This document shows, piece after piece, positions 9,828 to 19,856 of a stretch of 64,000 bases of DNA. Under the pieces are notes generated by a model. The model ran no database searches. It saw only the letters and a program-made list of their open reading frames with translations, and was not told the DNA's origin. The stretch is taken from positions 124,001 through 188,000 of the forward strand of contig JANSYS010000003.1 of NCBI GenBank assembly GCA_024742275.1, in the 5' to 3' direction. The stretch comes from Alphaproteobacteria bacterium (GTDB taxonomy: Bacteria; Pseudomonadota; Alphaproteobacteria; Thalassobaculales; Thalassobaculaceae). Each line of letters begins with the position of its first letter. Positions within the stretch are counted from its first letter, which is position 1. Both the position numbers and the translations under genes were made by a program.

Positions 9828-10517
9828 ATGCTCGAAGATCCCCCCGTTCTCACCATCCGCCGCAGGTTTCCCCGGCCGAGCGAGACCCAGCTCCGCCGCT
9901 TCCGCGGCGCCTACACCGCCCAGGTTGTGGACGCCATGGACGGGCGCGGGGCGATGGACCCCTCGATCAAGCCGCAGATCGCCCCGGGAGTCTCCATCGC
10001 CGCCCCGGTGCTGACCGCCTTCGCCCACCCGGCCGACAATCTGGCGCTGTTCGCCTGCATCGACGTGCTGGCGGCGGGCGACGTCGTCGTCTGCGCGGCC
10101 GACAACTACCGCCAGACGGCCCTGACCGGCGATCTGCTGACCGGCATGCTGCGAAACGCGGGCGCCATCGGTCTGGTGACGGACGGCGCGGTCCGGGATC
10201 AGGACGGGATCGAAGGCATGGGTCTGCCGGTTTGGCACGGTGGGGTCTCGCCGAACTCGCCGGCTCGGGTCGGACCCGGTACGGTCGGCCTCGACATCCT
10301 CTGCGGCGGCGTGGCGGTCTCCTCGGGCGATCTGGTGGTGGCCGACCGCGACGGCGTCGTCATCGTTCCCCACGCCCGAATCGACGCGGTCGCCGACAGG
10401 CTCGAGGCGATCCGGAGCGCGGAGAAGGATATGGAGGCGAAGGTTCGGGCCGGCCTTGCCAGACCGGTCTGGCTGGACGATGTCATCCACTCGTCCAAGG
10501 CGAAGGAAGTAGACTGA
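9828..10517 (+). CDS. RraA family protein (possible 4-hydroxy-4-methyl-2-oxoglutarate aldolase / oxaloacetate decarboxylase)
   Basis: The 229-residue protein has the RraA/HMG-aldolase core: YTAQVVDAMDGRGAM near the N-terminus, then AAPVLTAFAHPADN, IDVLAAGDVVVCA, LTGMLRNAGAIGLVTDGAVRD and SSGDLVVADRDGVVIVP. The GLVTDGAVRD stretch contains the Arg-Asp pair that binds substrate and metal in the aldolase members. Many homologues have broad pyruvate-lyase activity, so the substrate is uncertain. It starts 4 bp after the dehalogenase-like gene, suggesting one operon and perhaps a shared organic-acid pathway. Confidence 0.8.
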   Translation: MLEDPPVLTIRRRFPRPSETQLRRFRGAYTAQVVDAMDGRGAMDPSIKPQIAPGVSIAAPVLTAFAHPADNLALFACIDVLAAGDVVVCAADNYRQTALTGDLLTGMLRNAGAIGLVTDGAVRDQDGIEGMGLPVWHGGVSPNSPARVGPGTVGLDILCGGVAVSSGDLVVADRDGVVIVPHARIDAVADRLEAIRSAEKDMEAKVRAGLARPVWLDDVIHSSKAKEVD

Positions 10518-10561
10518 CGCGCTGCCGGGAACTCGGCAGGCAAAAGACTCGGGACAGAACG

Positions 10562-11227
10562 ATGCGCGATGCAGAATCCGCCCGCCGCGACCGACGCGCC
10601 CGTCTGGAAAGGCGCCTGAGCGGTCGCATACCGAAGGCGCCCGGCCGTACTCTCGACCCCAGCCGGCGCCTGCGCGGTCTGGTCGATACCGAGGAGGATG
10701 CGCCACCGGCCGACATCCCGCCACGGGGCGCTTTCGCAGGCTCTCTGGCGTCCCGGCTCGGACCGAAGGGACGGTTTCTCATGGCGGCTGTTTTCATCGG
10801 CGTAGTGATCACCGTCGGCGACCTGTTCTGGGAACGCTACACCAACCAGACGGCGATTTCGGCGGATCACACAAACGCCGCCCAGGTCGGCCTCGGTCAT
10901 ACCCTCTACGACCAGCATTGCGCGTATTGTCACGGGCTAAATCTTGCCGGAAAGCCGGATTGGGACGGCGACTACCCCAATGGAAACCGCCCCGCTCTGC
11001 CGCTCGACGGCACGGCGCCGACCTGGCGGCTCGGCGACCGGGACCTGTTCGACGTAATCAAATATGGTGGACAGCCGTTCTCCCCGCCGACCTACATAAA
11101 CGACATGCCGGCCTTCGAGACAGAGTTGGCCGACGCGGATATCTGGGCGGTCATCGCGTTCATGAAATCGCGCTGGCCACAGGACGCGCTCACCCGGCAG
11201 AAAGAGGCCACGGCCGAGAGCCAATAG
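10562..11227 (+). CDS. Membrane-anchored class I c-type cytochrome
   Basis: The 221-residue protein has a basic, Arg-rich N-terminus of about 75 residues, one transmembrane helix (FLMAAVFIGVVITVGDLF) and a periplasmic domain with the haem motif CAYCH. The motif is followed by GLNLAGKPDW, and a candidate axial methionine lies in NDMPAF ahead of the closing helix ADIWAVIAFMKS. It probably carries electrons in the periplasm between a dehydrogenase and an oxidase. The ATG at 10562 follows the RraA gene by 44 bp, so it may belong to the same transcript, although its partner is not obvious. Confidence 0.85.
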   Translation: MRDAESARRDRRARLERRLSGRIPKAPGRTLDPSRRLRGLVDTEEDAPPADIPPRGAFAGSLASRLGPKGRFLMAAVFIGVVITVGDLFWERYTNQTAISADHTNAAQVGLGHTLYDQHCAYCHGLNLAGKPDWDGDYPNGNRPALPLDGTAPTWRLGDRDLFDVIKYGGQPFSPPTYINDMPAFETELADADIWAVIAFMKSRWPQDALTRQKEATAESQ

Positions 11228-11274
11228 CGCGCCGCTGTGAGGTCCCTGTTACCAGCGCATAGCGGTCCGGGCCC

Positions 11275-12102
11275 TCAGCCCTCGCCCTTGTTGCCCTCGC
11301 GCCGGCTCGGATGCGGAATGGCGACGGAATGGAAGCCGCCGTCCACATGCATCACTTCGCCGGTGACTCCGGAAGACAGTCCCGACAGCAGGTAGAGTCC
11401 GGCCCTGCCGACCTCCTCCAGCGCGGCGTTCCGGCCGAGCGGAGCGGCATTCTCCGAGAACCGGAAGGTGTATCGGGCATCGGCGATCGCCGATCCCGCC
11501 AGCGTCCGCATCGGTCCGGCCGAGAGCGCGTTCACCCGAATCCCGTCCGGACCCAGATCGGCGGCGAGGTATCGCACGCTGGCTTCGAGCGCCGCCTTGG
11601 CGACGCCCATGACGTTGTAGTTCGGTGTGCTGCGCTCGGCCCCGAGATAGGACAGGGTGAGCAGACTGCCCCCCTCCGTCATCAGCGGCGAGAGACGCTG
11701 CGCCAACGCCGTGAACGAGTAGCAGGAGACGTCCATGGTGTTGATGAAGTTGGCGCGGCTGGTGTCGTAGTACTTGCCCTTAAGCTCGGACTTGTCCGAA
11801 TAGGCGACGGCGTGCAGGACGAAGTCGAGCTTGCCCCAGCGCTCCTTGATCGTCGCCGCGACGGCATCCAGCGAGGCGTGATCCGTCACATCGCAGGGCA
11901 GGACGATATCGGCACCGACCGACTCGGCGAGCGGCCTGACCCGCCGCTCGATGCTCTCGTTCTGGTAGGTGAAGGCGAGCTGCGCACCGTGATCTGCGAC
12001 GGCCGCGGCGATCCCCCAGGCGATCGAGCGGTCGTTGGCCACGCCGATGATGAGCCCGCGCTTGCCGGCCATGATCGGCTGGGGAGAGGGCAATTCTGAC
12101 AT
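11275..12102 (-). CDS. fabI: Enoyl-[acyl-carrier-protein] reductase FabI
   Basis: This 275-residue protein opens with KRGLIIGVANDRSIAWGIA, the distinctive FabI dinucleotide-binding segment. It has the active-site spacing Y-x6-K (YNVMGVAK), SYLGAERSTPNYN, and the closing GEVMHVDGGFH. It catalyses the last, NADH-dependent step of each fatty acid elongation cycle in the cytoplasm. It is the last gene of the fabA-fabB-fabI set, about 100 bp after fabB. The C-terminal tail ends close to the convergent cytochrome c gene. Confidence 0.97.
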   Translation of the reverse strand: MSELPSPQPIMAGKRGLIIGVANDRSIAWGIAAAVADHGAQLAFTYQNESIERRVRPLAESVGADIVLPCDVTDHASLDAVAATIKERWGKLDFVLHAVAYSDKSELKGKYYDTSRANFINTMDVSCYSFTALAQRLSPLMTEGGSLLTLSYLGAERSTPNYNVMGVAKAALEASVRYLAADLGPDGIRVNALSAGPMRTLAGSAIADARYTFRFSENAAPLGRNAALEEVGRAGLYLLSGLSSGVTGEVMHVDGGFHSVAIPHPSRREGNKGEG

Positions 12103-12205
12103 CGGGCTCCTGTTCCTGACGGGCCCGCGGCCGACCGGTCGAGGGCATTGCTTTGACGGCGGCGCGGAGTGCGCTGCCGATCGGGTTGCTCAGATATCCA
12201 CCAGT

Positions 12206-13429
12206 TCAGACATCCGGGCGCTTGAAGGCCAGAACGGCATTGGTGCCGCCGAACCCGAAACTGTTCGACAGAGCCACGTTGATCTCGGTGTCGAGCATCG
12301 GCTCGCGCACGATCGGCATCGACTCGGCTTCCGGCTCCATGGAGTCGATGTTGATCGACGGCGCGATGAAGCCGCCTTGCATCATCAACAGCGTGTAGAT
12401 CGCCTCGTGGACGCCGGTCGCGCCCTGGCTGTGACCGGTCATCGACTTGGTCGAGCTGATATATGGGATCTTGTTCTGGCCGCGGAATACCTCGGAGATC
12501 GAATTCAGCTCCACCATGTCGCCCACCGGCGTCGAGGTCCCGTGGGTATTGATGTAGTCGACCGGATCATGCACGTCGGCCAGGGCCAATTGCATGCAGC
12601 GCAGCCCACCCTCGCCCGAGGGCGCGACCATGTCTGCGCCGTCCGACGTTGCGCCGTAGCCGACGATCTCGCCGTAGATCTTCGCGCCGCGCGCTTTGGC
12701 GTGCTCGAGTTCCTCCAGCACCACCACGCCGCCGCCACCGGCAATGACGAAGCCGTCGCGGTTCACATCGTACGGGCGCGACGCCTTCTCCGGCGTCTCG
12801 TTGTATTTCGAGGACAGGGCGCCCATGGCGTCGAACAGCACGGAAAGGGTCCAGTGCAATTCCTCACCGCCGCCGGCAAAGACGATGTCCTGCTTGCCGA
12901 ACTGAATGAGTTCGGTGCCGTTGCCGATGCAATGGGCGCTGGTCGAACAGGCGGAGCTGATGGAATAGCTGAGACCCTTGATCTTGTAGATCGTCGACAG
13001 GTTCGCCGAATTGGTCGACGACATCACCCGCGGAACCATGTACGGGCCGACGCGTTTCGGGCTCTTCTCCCGCGCGGTGTCGAAGGCCAGCATCATGTTT
13101 TTCGTCGACGGGCCGCCGGAGCCCATGACCAGACCGGTTCGCGGATTGGAAATATCGCCGGTCTCCAGACCGCTATCGGCGATTGCCTCTTCCATCGCGA
13201 GGTAGTTGTAGCCGGCGCCGTCGCCCATGAAGCGCAGCAGCTTGCGGTCGATCCTGTCCTCGAGGTTGAGCTTCAGCGAACCGTGAACGTGGCTGCGAAA
13301 GCCCATCTCCTTGTATTCGGGCGCGAAGGTGATGCCGGATCGTCCGGTCTTCAAGGATTCGGTCACCTCGTCTTTGTCATTTCCGATCGGGGAAACGATT
13401 CCGATGCCGGTGACGACGACGCGTCGCAT
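12206..13429 (-). CDS. fabB: 3-oxoacyl-[acyl-carrier-protein] synthase I FabB
   Basis: The 407-residue protein shows the thiolase-fold condensing enzyme residues: the nucleophile in [11 protein letters not shown], the first histidine in [12 protein letters not shown] and the second in [11 protein letters not shown]. The opening [18 protein letters not shown] and the fully preserved Cys-His-His triad indicate an active enzyme. FabB elongates the cis-3-decenoyl intermediate made by FabA and is needed for unsaturated fatty acids. It lies 11 bp after fabA in the same direction, so the two are co-transcribed. Confidence 0.97.
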   Translation of the reverse strand: MRRVVVTGIGIVSPIGNDKDEVTESLKTGRSGITFAPEYKEMGFRSHVHGSLKLNLEDRIDRKLLRFMGDGAGYNYLAMEEAIADSGLETGDISNPRTGLVMGSGGPSTKNMMLAFDTAREKSPKRVGPYMVPRVMSSTNSANLSTIYKIKGLSYSISSACSTSAHCIGNGTELIQFGKQDIVFAGGGEELHWTLSVLFDAMGALSSKYNETPEKASRPYDVNRDGFVIAGGGGVVVLEELEHAKARGAKIYGEIVGYGATSDGADMVAPSGEGGLRCMQLALADVHDPVDYINTHGTSTPVGDMVELNSISEVFRGQNKIPYISSTKSMTGHSQGATGVHEAIYTLLMMQGGFIAPSINIDSMEPEAESMPIVREPMLDTEINVALSNSFGFGGTNAVLAFKRPDV

Positions 13430-13440
13430 GTTGTTCTCCG

Positions 13441-13998
13441 TCAGGCCAGGGCCGCCGCCGGATTGGCGAACAGGCCCACGCGAATATCCTTCGCTTCGAA
13501 CACCCGTTCGCCGTCGCAGTCAACCCATCCGTCGGCGATACCGAGAAACAGCTTGCGGCTGATGATCCGTTTCAGGTCGAGATGGTATTTGACCTTGGTG
13601 GCGGTCGGCAGGATCTGGCCGGTGAACTTGACCTCGCCGACCGACAGCGCGCGGCCCGAACCGGGACCACCAAGCCAGCCGAGCGTGAAGCCGAGCAACT
13701 GCCACAGCGCATCCATCCCAAGACATCCCGGCATTACCGGGTCGTCCTCGAAATGGCACGGGAAGAACCAGAGATCCGGCTTGATGTCGAACTCAGCCTC
13801 GACCTCCCCCTTACCGTACGTTCCGCCGCTTTCGGAAATGTTGGTGATACGGTCGAACATGAGCATCGGCGGCAGAGGAAGCCGCGCGTTACCAGGACCG
13901 AACAGGCGCCCGTGGGCGCATTCGAGCAAGTCCTCGTAGGAGAAACTGCTCCGATTCTTGAAATCCAATGCCGGCCTCGCCGTCCGTTGGTCCGTCAC
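13441..13998 (-). CDS. fabA: 3-hydroxydecanoyl-[acyl-carrier-protein] dehydratase/isomerase FabA
   Basis: The hot-dog-fold protein has the family motif [20 protein letters not shown] with the catalytic His and Asp, and [20 protein letters not shown] near the N-terminus. It dehydrates 3-hydroxydecanoyl-ACP and isomerises the product, the branch point to unsaturated fatty acids. No ATG lies in the usual place, so the GTG at 13998 (185 residues) is preferred. The frame runs open to 14061, but the extra residues do not look coding. It leads the fabA-fabB-fabI set and faces irr across a 232-bp divergent region. Confidence 0.94.
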   Translation of the reverse strand: MTDQRTARPALDFKNRSSFSYEDLLECAHGRLFGPGNARLPLPPMLMFDRITNISESGGTYGKGEVEAEFDIKPDLWFFPCHFEDDPVMPGCLGMDALWQLLGFTLGWLGGPGSGRALSVGEVKFTGQILPTATKVKYHLDLKRIISRKLFLGIADGWVDCDGERVFEAKDIRVGLFANPAAALA

Positions 13999-14230
13999 TC
14001 CGCCGGAGCCGCCGATGGCGCATCTCCGGCACGATGAGCCGCGACATCGGGCCGGGCTCAATGGGCGTCAAGCAAACCACATCGCACCCGCGCTTGCAAA
14101 GGGCATGGATTGCCAATTCCCAACCTGCGTGATAATCGTTTTGTTTCAACGCTTTTGGAAGTGTTGACCTGATTGTCCCGGCGTCGGATCACGAGCCGGC
14201 GGGACGGTAGCGGGAAGCGGGAGACAACGG
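13999..14230. promoter_or_regulatory. Divergent control region between fabA and irr
   Basis: The 232 bp between the fabA and irr start codons must hold promoters in both directions. The part from about 14110 to 14180 is the AT-richest stretch nearby and includes TGATAATCGTTTTG. No clear palindromic Irr or Fur box was found by eye. Because irr sits beside the fab genes, iron control of fabA is a reasonable guess, but no operator can be shown. Confidence 0.45.
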
Positions 14231-14659
14231 GTGCGCGCCAACACGTCACGACCGTCCGCCGCCACGGTGGATACTTTGCGGGAAGCCGGCCTGCGGCCTA
14301 CGCGGCAGCGCCTGTCCCTCGCCCGTCTGCTGTTCGACGGCGGCGACCGTCATGTGACGGCGGAGCAACTCCACTCGGAGGCGGAGCGGCACGGCATGCG
14401 CGTTTCCCTCGCCACCGTCTACAATACGCTCAACCAGTTCACCGATGCCGGCCTGCTGCGCGAGGTCGTCGTCGAGGCGGGACGGTCGTATTTCGATACC
14501 AACACCCTAGGCCACCACCATTTCTTCGAGTCGGAGACCGGTCGGCTTGTGGACATTCCGGCGGACCAGGTATCCATCGGTGCCTTGCCGAAGGCGCCGG
14601 AAGGCGCCGAGATCGAACGGGTCGATCTGATCGTGCGCGTGCGTAGGATCGCCCGCTGA
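14231..14659 (+). CDS. irr: Fur-family iron response regulator Irr
   Basis: The 142-residue protein has the Fur winged-helix start (LRPTRQRLSLARLLF, RVSLATVYNTLNQFTDAGLL) and the HHHFF.ESETGRLVDI region that marks Irr rather than Fur or Zur. Irr is the global iron regulator of alphaproteobacteria; it senses haem and represses iron-consuming genes or activates uptake when iron is low. There is no Cys-Pro haem-regulatory motif and no cysteine at all, as in Irr proteins that rely on the histidine cluster. The start is a GTG, preceded by AGCGGGAGAC. Rubrerythrin follows 78 bp downstream. Confidence 0.93.
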   Translation: MRANTSRPSAATVDTLREAGLRPTRQRLSLARLLFDGGDRHVTAEQLHSEAERHGMRVSLATVYNTLNQFTDAGLLREVVVEAGRSYFDTNTLGHHHFFESETGRLVDIPADQVSIGALPKAPEGAEIERVDLIVRVRRIAR

Positions 14660-14737
14660 GCGGTCGGTCCGACGGCTCCGGGCCTCGCATCGACATCCGC
14701 AGCGGTTTCCGCGATATCGACCGGAGGATGTGACCGC

Positions 14738-15160
14738 ATGCCGCCGCTCAAAGGCTCCAAGACGGAGCAGAACCTGAAGCAGGCCTTCGCCGCCGAGGCG
14801 CAGGCCAACCGCCGCTACCTGTATTTCGCGCAGCGCGCGGACATCGAGGGCTTCAACGACATCGCCGCCGTATTCCGCTCGACGGCGGAAGGAGAGACCG
14901 GCCACGGCCACGGGCACCTGGAATTTCTCGAAGAGGTCGGCGACCCGGTTACCGGCGCCCCGATCGGCGATACCGGGGCCAACCTCCGCTCGGCCATCGC
15001 CGGCGAGACCCGTGAGTACAGCGACATTTACCCGGAGATGGCCCGCATGGCCCGGGAGGAGGGCTTCGACGAGGTCGCCGATTGGTTCGAGACCCTGGCC
15101 AAGGCCGAGAAGAGCCATGCCGCCCGGTTCCAGAAGGCGCTCGACTCGATGGAGGGCTGA
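14738..15160 (+). CDS. Rubrerythrin-type diiron protein without a rubredoxin domain
   Basis: The 140-residue protein is a four-helix ferritin-like domain. Its iron-binding pattern is visible as [40 protein letters not shown] and [12 protein letters not shown], giving the Glu and ExxH residues expected for a diiron centre. Classical rubrerythrins carry a C-terminal Cys4 rubredoxin domain; this protein has no cysteines, so electrons must come from elsewhere. The family reduces hydrogen peroxide or stores iron. Its place right after irr suggests it is part of the iron and oxidative-stress response. Confidence 0.9.
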   Translation: MPPLKGSKTEQNLKQAFAAEAQANRRYLYFAQRADIEGFNDIAAVFRSTAEGETGHGHGHLEFLEEVGDPVTGAPIGDTGANLRSAIAGETREYSDIYPEMARMAREEGFDEVADWFETLAKAEKSHAARFQKALDSMEG

Positions 15161-15208
15161 CGGTGGCGGGTCGCGGCCTTGGCAAGCGGACCGCCCGGCA
15201 GGGAAACG

Positions 15209-17137
15209 CTAGCGGCGGCCGAACAGGCGCTCGATGTCGCTGAGCTTCAGTTCGACATAGGTGGGGCGCCCATGGTTGCATTGGCCGGAATGGGGGGTCG
15301 CCTCCATCTGGCGCAGCAGCGCGTTCATCTCATCCGCATTCAATCGGCGGCCAGAACGGACCGAACCGTGACAGGCCATGGTTCCGCACACGTCCGCCAG
15401 CCGATCCTCCAGAGACAGCGCCGCATCGGCCTCCGCCAGATCCTCGGCCAGGTCCCGGACCAGCCCGACCGCATCGGTCTGGCCGAGCAGAGCAGGCACC
15501 TCGCGGACCACCACGGCACCCGGTCCGAACCCTTCGAGCACCAGGCCGAGGGTCTCCAGCTCCGGCGCACGGGCCACCAGCCGGTCGACCGACGCCTCGT
15601 CCAGTTCCACGACTTCGGGCAGGAGCAAAGCCTGGCGCGCCACGCCGCCGGCCGCCAAAGCCGCCTTCATACGCTCGTAGACCAGACGCTCGTGGGCCGC
15701 ATGCTGGTCGACGATGACCAAGCCGTCGCCGGTCTGGGCGATAATGTAGTTGGCATGAACCTGCGCCTTGGCGGCCCCCAGCGGATGCGCCGGATCCGGT
15801 TCAACAGTCGCCGGGGATCCGGGTTCGACCCGCGCGCCCGGCGCGCTGTCGAACGCGAAGCGGCCGCCGTCGGGGGCCTGCCAAGCGGCCTGGGCCTCCG
15901 CCAGCCCGCGTGACGGATGGTTGGGATGGTGTGCAGTCCAAGGCGCGACCGCCCCGGTATGGGGCCGGGGATAGCCGACCGGATAGTCCGGCGCCGCCGC
16001 CTCGCCCTGCGGCCGAAACGCGCCGAGGGTCGCCGCACCAACCGTCGTCGACGCTCGGTGCCCGGCCTCGGCCAGGGCGTGTTTGAGCGCGCCGACGATC
16101 AGCCCCCGCACCATGCCGGGATCGCGGAACCGGACCTCGGTCTTCGCCGGATGGACGTTCACGTCCACCTCCTCGGCCGGCATCTCCAGAAACAGCGCGA
16201 CCATCGGATGCCGATCGGCGGAGATGAAGTCCATATAGGCACCCCGCACCGCCCCGAGCAGCAGTTTGTCGCGGACCGGACGACCGTTCACGAAGAGGAA
16301 CTGCTGAGCGCTGGTCCGCTTGTGGAGTGTCGGCAGTCCGGCATGCCCCGTCAGCCGGTAGCCCGATCGCTGCGCGTCCACGGTCAGCGCATTGTCTTCG
16401 AAGTCCCGCCCCAGAATCGCGCCAAGGCGCACCAGCCGCGCACCGCCCCGATCGCCCTCTTGAGTGGATTCCGCGGCCAAACCGGGGACGGATACGGGGG
16501 GCGGCGCCAGATCGAGCACCGTCCGGTTGCCATCGCCCAGCGAGAAGGCGACGTCTGGATGGGCCATGGCGAGCCGCTGGACGATCTCCACCGCATGGCC
16601 CTGTTCGGTACGGGGCGCTTTCAGAAACTTCAGACGCGCCGGGGTGGCGAAGAACAGGTCCCGCACCTCGACCCGGGTACCCGCGGTCAGCGCTGCCGGC
16701 TCCGGCGGGCTAAGGCGTCCGCCCTCGACGCGGATCCGCCAGGCGCCGTCCGCGCCACGGGCCCGCGAGGTGATCGACAGCCGGCTGACCGCACCGATCG
16801 ACGGCAGCGCCTCGCCGCGAAAACCAAGGGTCGCAATATGGGTGAGGTCGTCGTCCGGCAGTTTGGAGGTCGCATGACGTTCCACCGCGAGCGACAGACC
16901 GTCGGGATCCATGCCGCATCCGTCGTCGGAAACCTGGATCAGGGTCCGCCCGCCGTCGCGCAACACGATGTCGATTCGCCGTGCCCCGGCGTCGAGCGCG
17001 TTCTCAACCAGTTCCTTCAGCGCGCTCGCCGGACGCTCCACCACCTCGCCCGCGGCGATCTGGTTGACCAGCGTCTCCGGCAGGCGTCTCAGCGTCGGCA
17101 GCGCGGACGCGGCGGCGTTGCCGCCCCCTTCCGGCAT
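15209..17137 (-). CDS. mutL: DNA mismatch repair protein MutL
   Basis: The 642-residue protein starts with the GHKL ATPase motifs ([48 protein letters not shown]). The C-terminal dimerisation domain includes [13 protein letters not shown], which fits the metal-binding endonuclease motif DQHA(x)2E(x)4E, plus [11 protein letters not shown] and CNHGRPT near the end. An endonuclease-active MutL fits an organism that lacks MutH. A Pro- and Ala-rich linker separates the halves around residues 340-440. Its ATG overlaps the pgi stop by one base, so it is coupled to pgi. Confidence 0.97.
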   Translation of the reverse strand: MPEGGGNAAASALPTLRRLPETLVNQIAAGEVVERPASALKELVENALDAGARRIDIVLRDGGRTLIQVSDDGCGMDPDGLSLAVERHATSKLPDDDLTHIATLGFRGEALPSIGAVSRLSITSRARGADGAWRIRVEGGRLSPPEPAALTAGTRVEVRDLFFATPARLKFLKAPRTEQGHAVEIVQRLAMAHPDVAFSLGDGNRTVLDLAPPPVSVPGLAAESTQEGDRGGARLVRLGAILGRDFEDNALTVDAQRSGYRLTGHAGLPTLHKRTSAQQFLFVNGRPVRDKLLLGAVRGAYMDFISADRHPMVALFLEMPAEEVDVNVHPAKTEVRFRDPGMVRGLIVGALKHALAEAGHRASTTVGAATLGAFRPQGEAAAPDYPVGYPRPHTGAVAPWTAHHPNHPSRGLAEAQAAWQAPDGGRFAFDSAPGARVEPGSPATVEPDPAHPLGAAKAQVHANYIIAQTGDGLVIVDQHAAHERLVYERMKAALAAGGVARQALLLPEVVELDEASVDRLVARAPELETLGLVLEGFGPGAVVVREVPALLGQTDAVGLVRDLAEDLAEADAALSLEDRLADVCGTMACHGSVRSGRRLNADEMNALLRQMEATPHSGQCNHGRPTYVELKLSDIERLFGRR

Positions 17138-18444
17138 CAGGTCGCCTCGCGCAGGAACTGACGGGCGAGCACCTTGCTTTCCTCGACGGCCGGCTGATCG
17201 AAGGCGTCGATGCCGAGCAACTGGGCGGCGGCGATCGTCTCGATGATGAACTGCATCATCAGTCCGCCCATGACTTCCTCGTTCAGGGTATTGAAGCGGA
17301 TCACGCGCGTCGGGCAGCCGTTCTTGACCAGGGTGTCGATCGTGGCCCGCTGCTCGGCCGCCATGAGATCCCCCATGGTCCGGCCGACCAGGTAGTCGAG
17401 GTCTGGCGCCGCCGTGCCGGCCACCTCGGCCCGCACCCTGCCGCCGCGTCCGCGCGGATCGCTGCAGATCACGGTGAACAGCTTATCGCGGGGCCCGGCG
17501 AGATAGAGCTGCATCTGGCTATGCTGGTCGACGGCGCCGAGCGCGTTCACCGGCGTCGTCCCGTGCCCCTCCTTCCCGAGGCTCTCGGCCCAGAGCTGAC
17601 GGAACCAGAAGGAGAGCCGGTCGAGCCGGTCCACATAGGGGAGCAAAACAGTCTGACTGACGCCGTGATCGCGGGCCAGGGCCACATTGAGAACGGCGCC
17701 GGCGATCGCCGGATCGTCCAGCGCCTTCTCGGCCGACAGGACCGAGTCGAGCACCGCCGCCGCGCCGCGGCGTACACCCTCGACGTCAACGCCGGCGATC
17801 GCCGCAGGCAGCAGGCCGGTGACGGACAGGGCGGAGTAGCGGCCGCCGATCATCGGATCGTGTTCCAGGCAGAACAGGCCGTGCTCGGTGGCGATCCGGC
17901 GCAGCGGGTTGTCGGTCGCCTCGGCGATGCAGGTGATGTGGGTGCCGAGGTTCTCGGAACCGATCCGCTCGATCAGCCGATCGATGACGATGAGCGTCTG
18001 CGCCAGGGTCTCCGCCGTTCCGCCTGATTTCGAGATCGCCAGGAACCCGGTCCGCCCCATGTCGAGCCGGGCAAGGCGGGCGTCGAAGCCGATCGGATCG
18101 ATATTGTCGAGAAAATGAACCCGGGGACCGGTAACGCCACCGCCGTCCACCAAGGAACACAAGGTCGCACCGCCAAGCGAGGAGCCGCCGATCCCGAGCA
18201 CCACAACGTCGTCGTAAAGCGAACGGTACCGGTCGACGATGGGTTTCCACGCGGTGAAATCGTCGCGTCGGTTCGGCAAGGCCAGCAGCGGCAGGCCGGA
18301 ATCCGCGCGCCGGGCCCGGATCCAGTCGAGCGCCGCCCCTGCCGCCTCGCCCATCGCCTCGAACGACCGGACCGGCAGTCCGGCCGACACCTTCGGCGCG
18401 AAACAGGCGTCTATGTCGTTGGCAATCGGCAGTTCATGCAGCAT
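17137..18444 (-). CDS. pgi: Glucose-6-phosphate isomerase
   Basis: The 435-residue protein is a bacterial phosphoglucose isomerase of the shorter type. It has [13 protein letters not shown], the phosphate-binding [35 protein letters not shown], the [21 protein letters not shown] region and a C-terminal catalytic lysine in [11 protein letters not shown]. The reaction interconverts glucose-6-phosphate and fructose-6-phosphate. It is followed directly by mutL, an arrangement without obvious functional meaning. Confidence 0.95.
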   Translation of the reverse strand: MLHELPIANDIDACFAPKVSAGLPVRSFEAMGEAAGAALDWIRARRADSGLPLLALPNRRDDFTAWKPIVDRYRSLYDDVVVLGIGGSSLGGATLCSLVDGGGVTGPRVHFLDNIDPIGFDARLARLDMGRTGFLAISKSGGTAETLAQTLIVIDRLIERIGSENLGTHITCIAEATDNPLRRIATEHGLFCLEHDPMIGGRYSALSVTGLLPAAIAGVDVEGVRRGAAAVLDSVLSAEKALDDPAIAGAVLNVALARDHGVSQTVLLPYVDRLDRLSFWFRQLWAESLGKEGHGTTPVNALGAVDQHSQMQLYLAGPRDKLFTVICSDPRGRGGRVRAEVAGTAAPDLDYLVGRTMGDLMAAEQRATIDTLVKNGCPTRVIRFNTLNEEVMGGLMMQFIIETIAAAQLLGIDAFDQPAVEESKVLARQFLREAT

Positions 18445-18519
18445 TCGGCCCTCCTGTACCCCAAGAGTAGTCGATCGCCTCCCGTGCCGTCACCCGCCTG
18501 TCGTAGACGCAACAGCGGA

Positions 18520-19851
18520 TCAGCCGCCGGACGCGCTCGGCCGTGGCTCGATGCCGACGGGCTGACCGGCAACGACAACGGTCAATTCCCCGGCGCGGTA
18601 GAGCCTTGCCGCCACCCGGCGCGCATCCTCGAGGGTGATCCCGTCATAGAGATCTTCCAGACGGTCCAGGTAATCGATCGGCCGCTCGTTCTCCTGCAGC
18701 CCGACAAGCAGCGAGGCGATGCCCGGCGAATCGGTCAGGCTGAGCGGGAACGACCCGAGCACGTAGGTCCGGGCATCGTTCAATTCCTCCTCGGTAGGTC
18801 CCGTTTCGGCCATGCGCGTCCATTCCTGGCGCACCAGATCGACCGCCTCCGCCACCCGGGCGTTCTGGGACGCCAGACCGCCCATGATCAGCGGCGCATG
18901 ATCCAGCGGCAGCAGATAGGCCCATACCCCGTACACCAGCCCGCGCTTCTCGCGGATCTCCTCCATCAGGCGAGACCCGAAACCACCTGCCATGACCCGG
19001 TTCAGAAGGTTGGCCGTGAACCAGTCCGGATCCTCCGGCTCGATACCGGGCTGGCCGAAGACCACCACCGACTGCGGAATCTCGAGATCGACAACGACGG
19101 TCTCGCCAGTGAGCTTGGGGGACACGTCCATCACGGTCGGCACCGCGGACTCCTGCGGCAAGCCGCCGAACGCGGTGTCCAGCAACCCGCCCAACTCCTC
19201 GGCCGAGATGTCGCCCACCACCCCGACGATCAGGTCCTCCCGGGCCAGGACTCCGTTGGCGAAGGCCCGCAGGTCGTCCGCCGTGATCGCCGACACGCTC
19301 TCCAGTGTCCCGTCGCCGGACCGGCCGTACGGGTGGTCCGGAAAACTCGTCGCCCACCACGTACGGCTGGCGATCGTCCGCGGGTTCTGCAAGTCCCGGC
19401 GCAGGGACGCCGAGATTTGTGCGCGGATGCGCTCCACCGGCTCCGGATCGAATCGCGGCTCGGTCAGGGCCAGCCGCAGCAGGTCGACCGCCTCGTCCCG
19501 CGTATCCGTCAGCGTGAAGAGACGGCCCGAGAACCGGTCGGAGCGGCTTTCGAAGCGGAGGGTGATCGAATTGTCGGCCAACGCCTTCTGAAACGCCTCC
19601 GAATCGAGATCGCCGGCGCCCTCGTCGAGCAGCGCGGACACCATGCGGGCGCGGCCCTCCTTGCCCGCCGGATCGGACGATTCGCCCCCGCGGAAGGAGA
19701 AGTTCAAGGCGAGGACCGGATTGCGATGGTCCTCGACCAGCCACGCCTTGATGCCCCCCGGGCTGGTTACGGGTTGGATATCCAGCGCCGCCAGCGCGTT
19801 GCCGGGGAGCAGCACCAGGATGCAGACGGCGAGTTTCAGAAACGGGCGCAT
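18520..19851 (-). CDS. M16 family peptidase-like protein, non-catalytic subunit
   Basis: The 443-residue protein has a signal peptide (FLKLAVCILVLLPGNALA) and the M16 two-domain layout, with the C-terminal VMAGGFGSRLMEEIREKRGLVYGV segment. Where catalytic members have HxxEH, it reads GRARMVSALLDEG, so the zinc site is absent. Such proteins pair with a catalytic partner, as in mitochondrial processing peptidase and many bacterial tandem M16 genes. It starts 5 bp after the catalytic gene. It probably acts in the periplasm on short or unfolded peptides, binding substrate rather than cutting it. Confidence 0.88.
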   Translation of the reverse strand: MRPFLKLAVCILVLLPGNALAALDIQPVTSPGGIKAWLVEDHRNPVLALNFSFRGGESSDPAGKEGRARMVSALLDEGAGDLDSEAFQKALADNSITLRFESRSDRFSGRLFTLTDTRDEAVDLLRLALTEPRFDPEPVERIRAQISASLRRDLQNPRTIASRTWWATSFPDHPYGRSGDGTLESVSAITADDLRAFANGVLAREDLIVGVVGDISAEELGGLLDTAFGGLPQESAVPTVMDVSPKLTGETVVVDLEIPQSVVVFGQPGIEPEDPDWFTANLLNRVMAGGFGSRLMEEIREKRGLVYGVWAYLLPLDHAPLIMGGLASQNARVAEAVDLVRQEWTRMAETGPTEEELNDARTYVLGSFPLSLTDSPGIASLLVGLQENERPIDYLDRLEDLYDGITLEDARRVAARLYRAGELTVVVAGQPVGIEPRPSASGG

Positions 19852-19856
19852 GGTCG

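Noticed and set aside
12035-13939. 634-codon plus-strand frame opposite fabB and fabA
   Set aside because: Low-complexity His/Arg/Gly-rich sequence; fabA and fabB on the minus strand have intact active sites.
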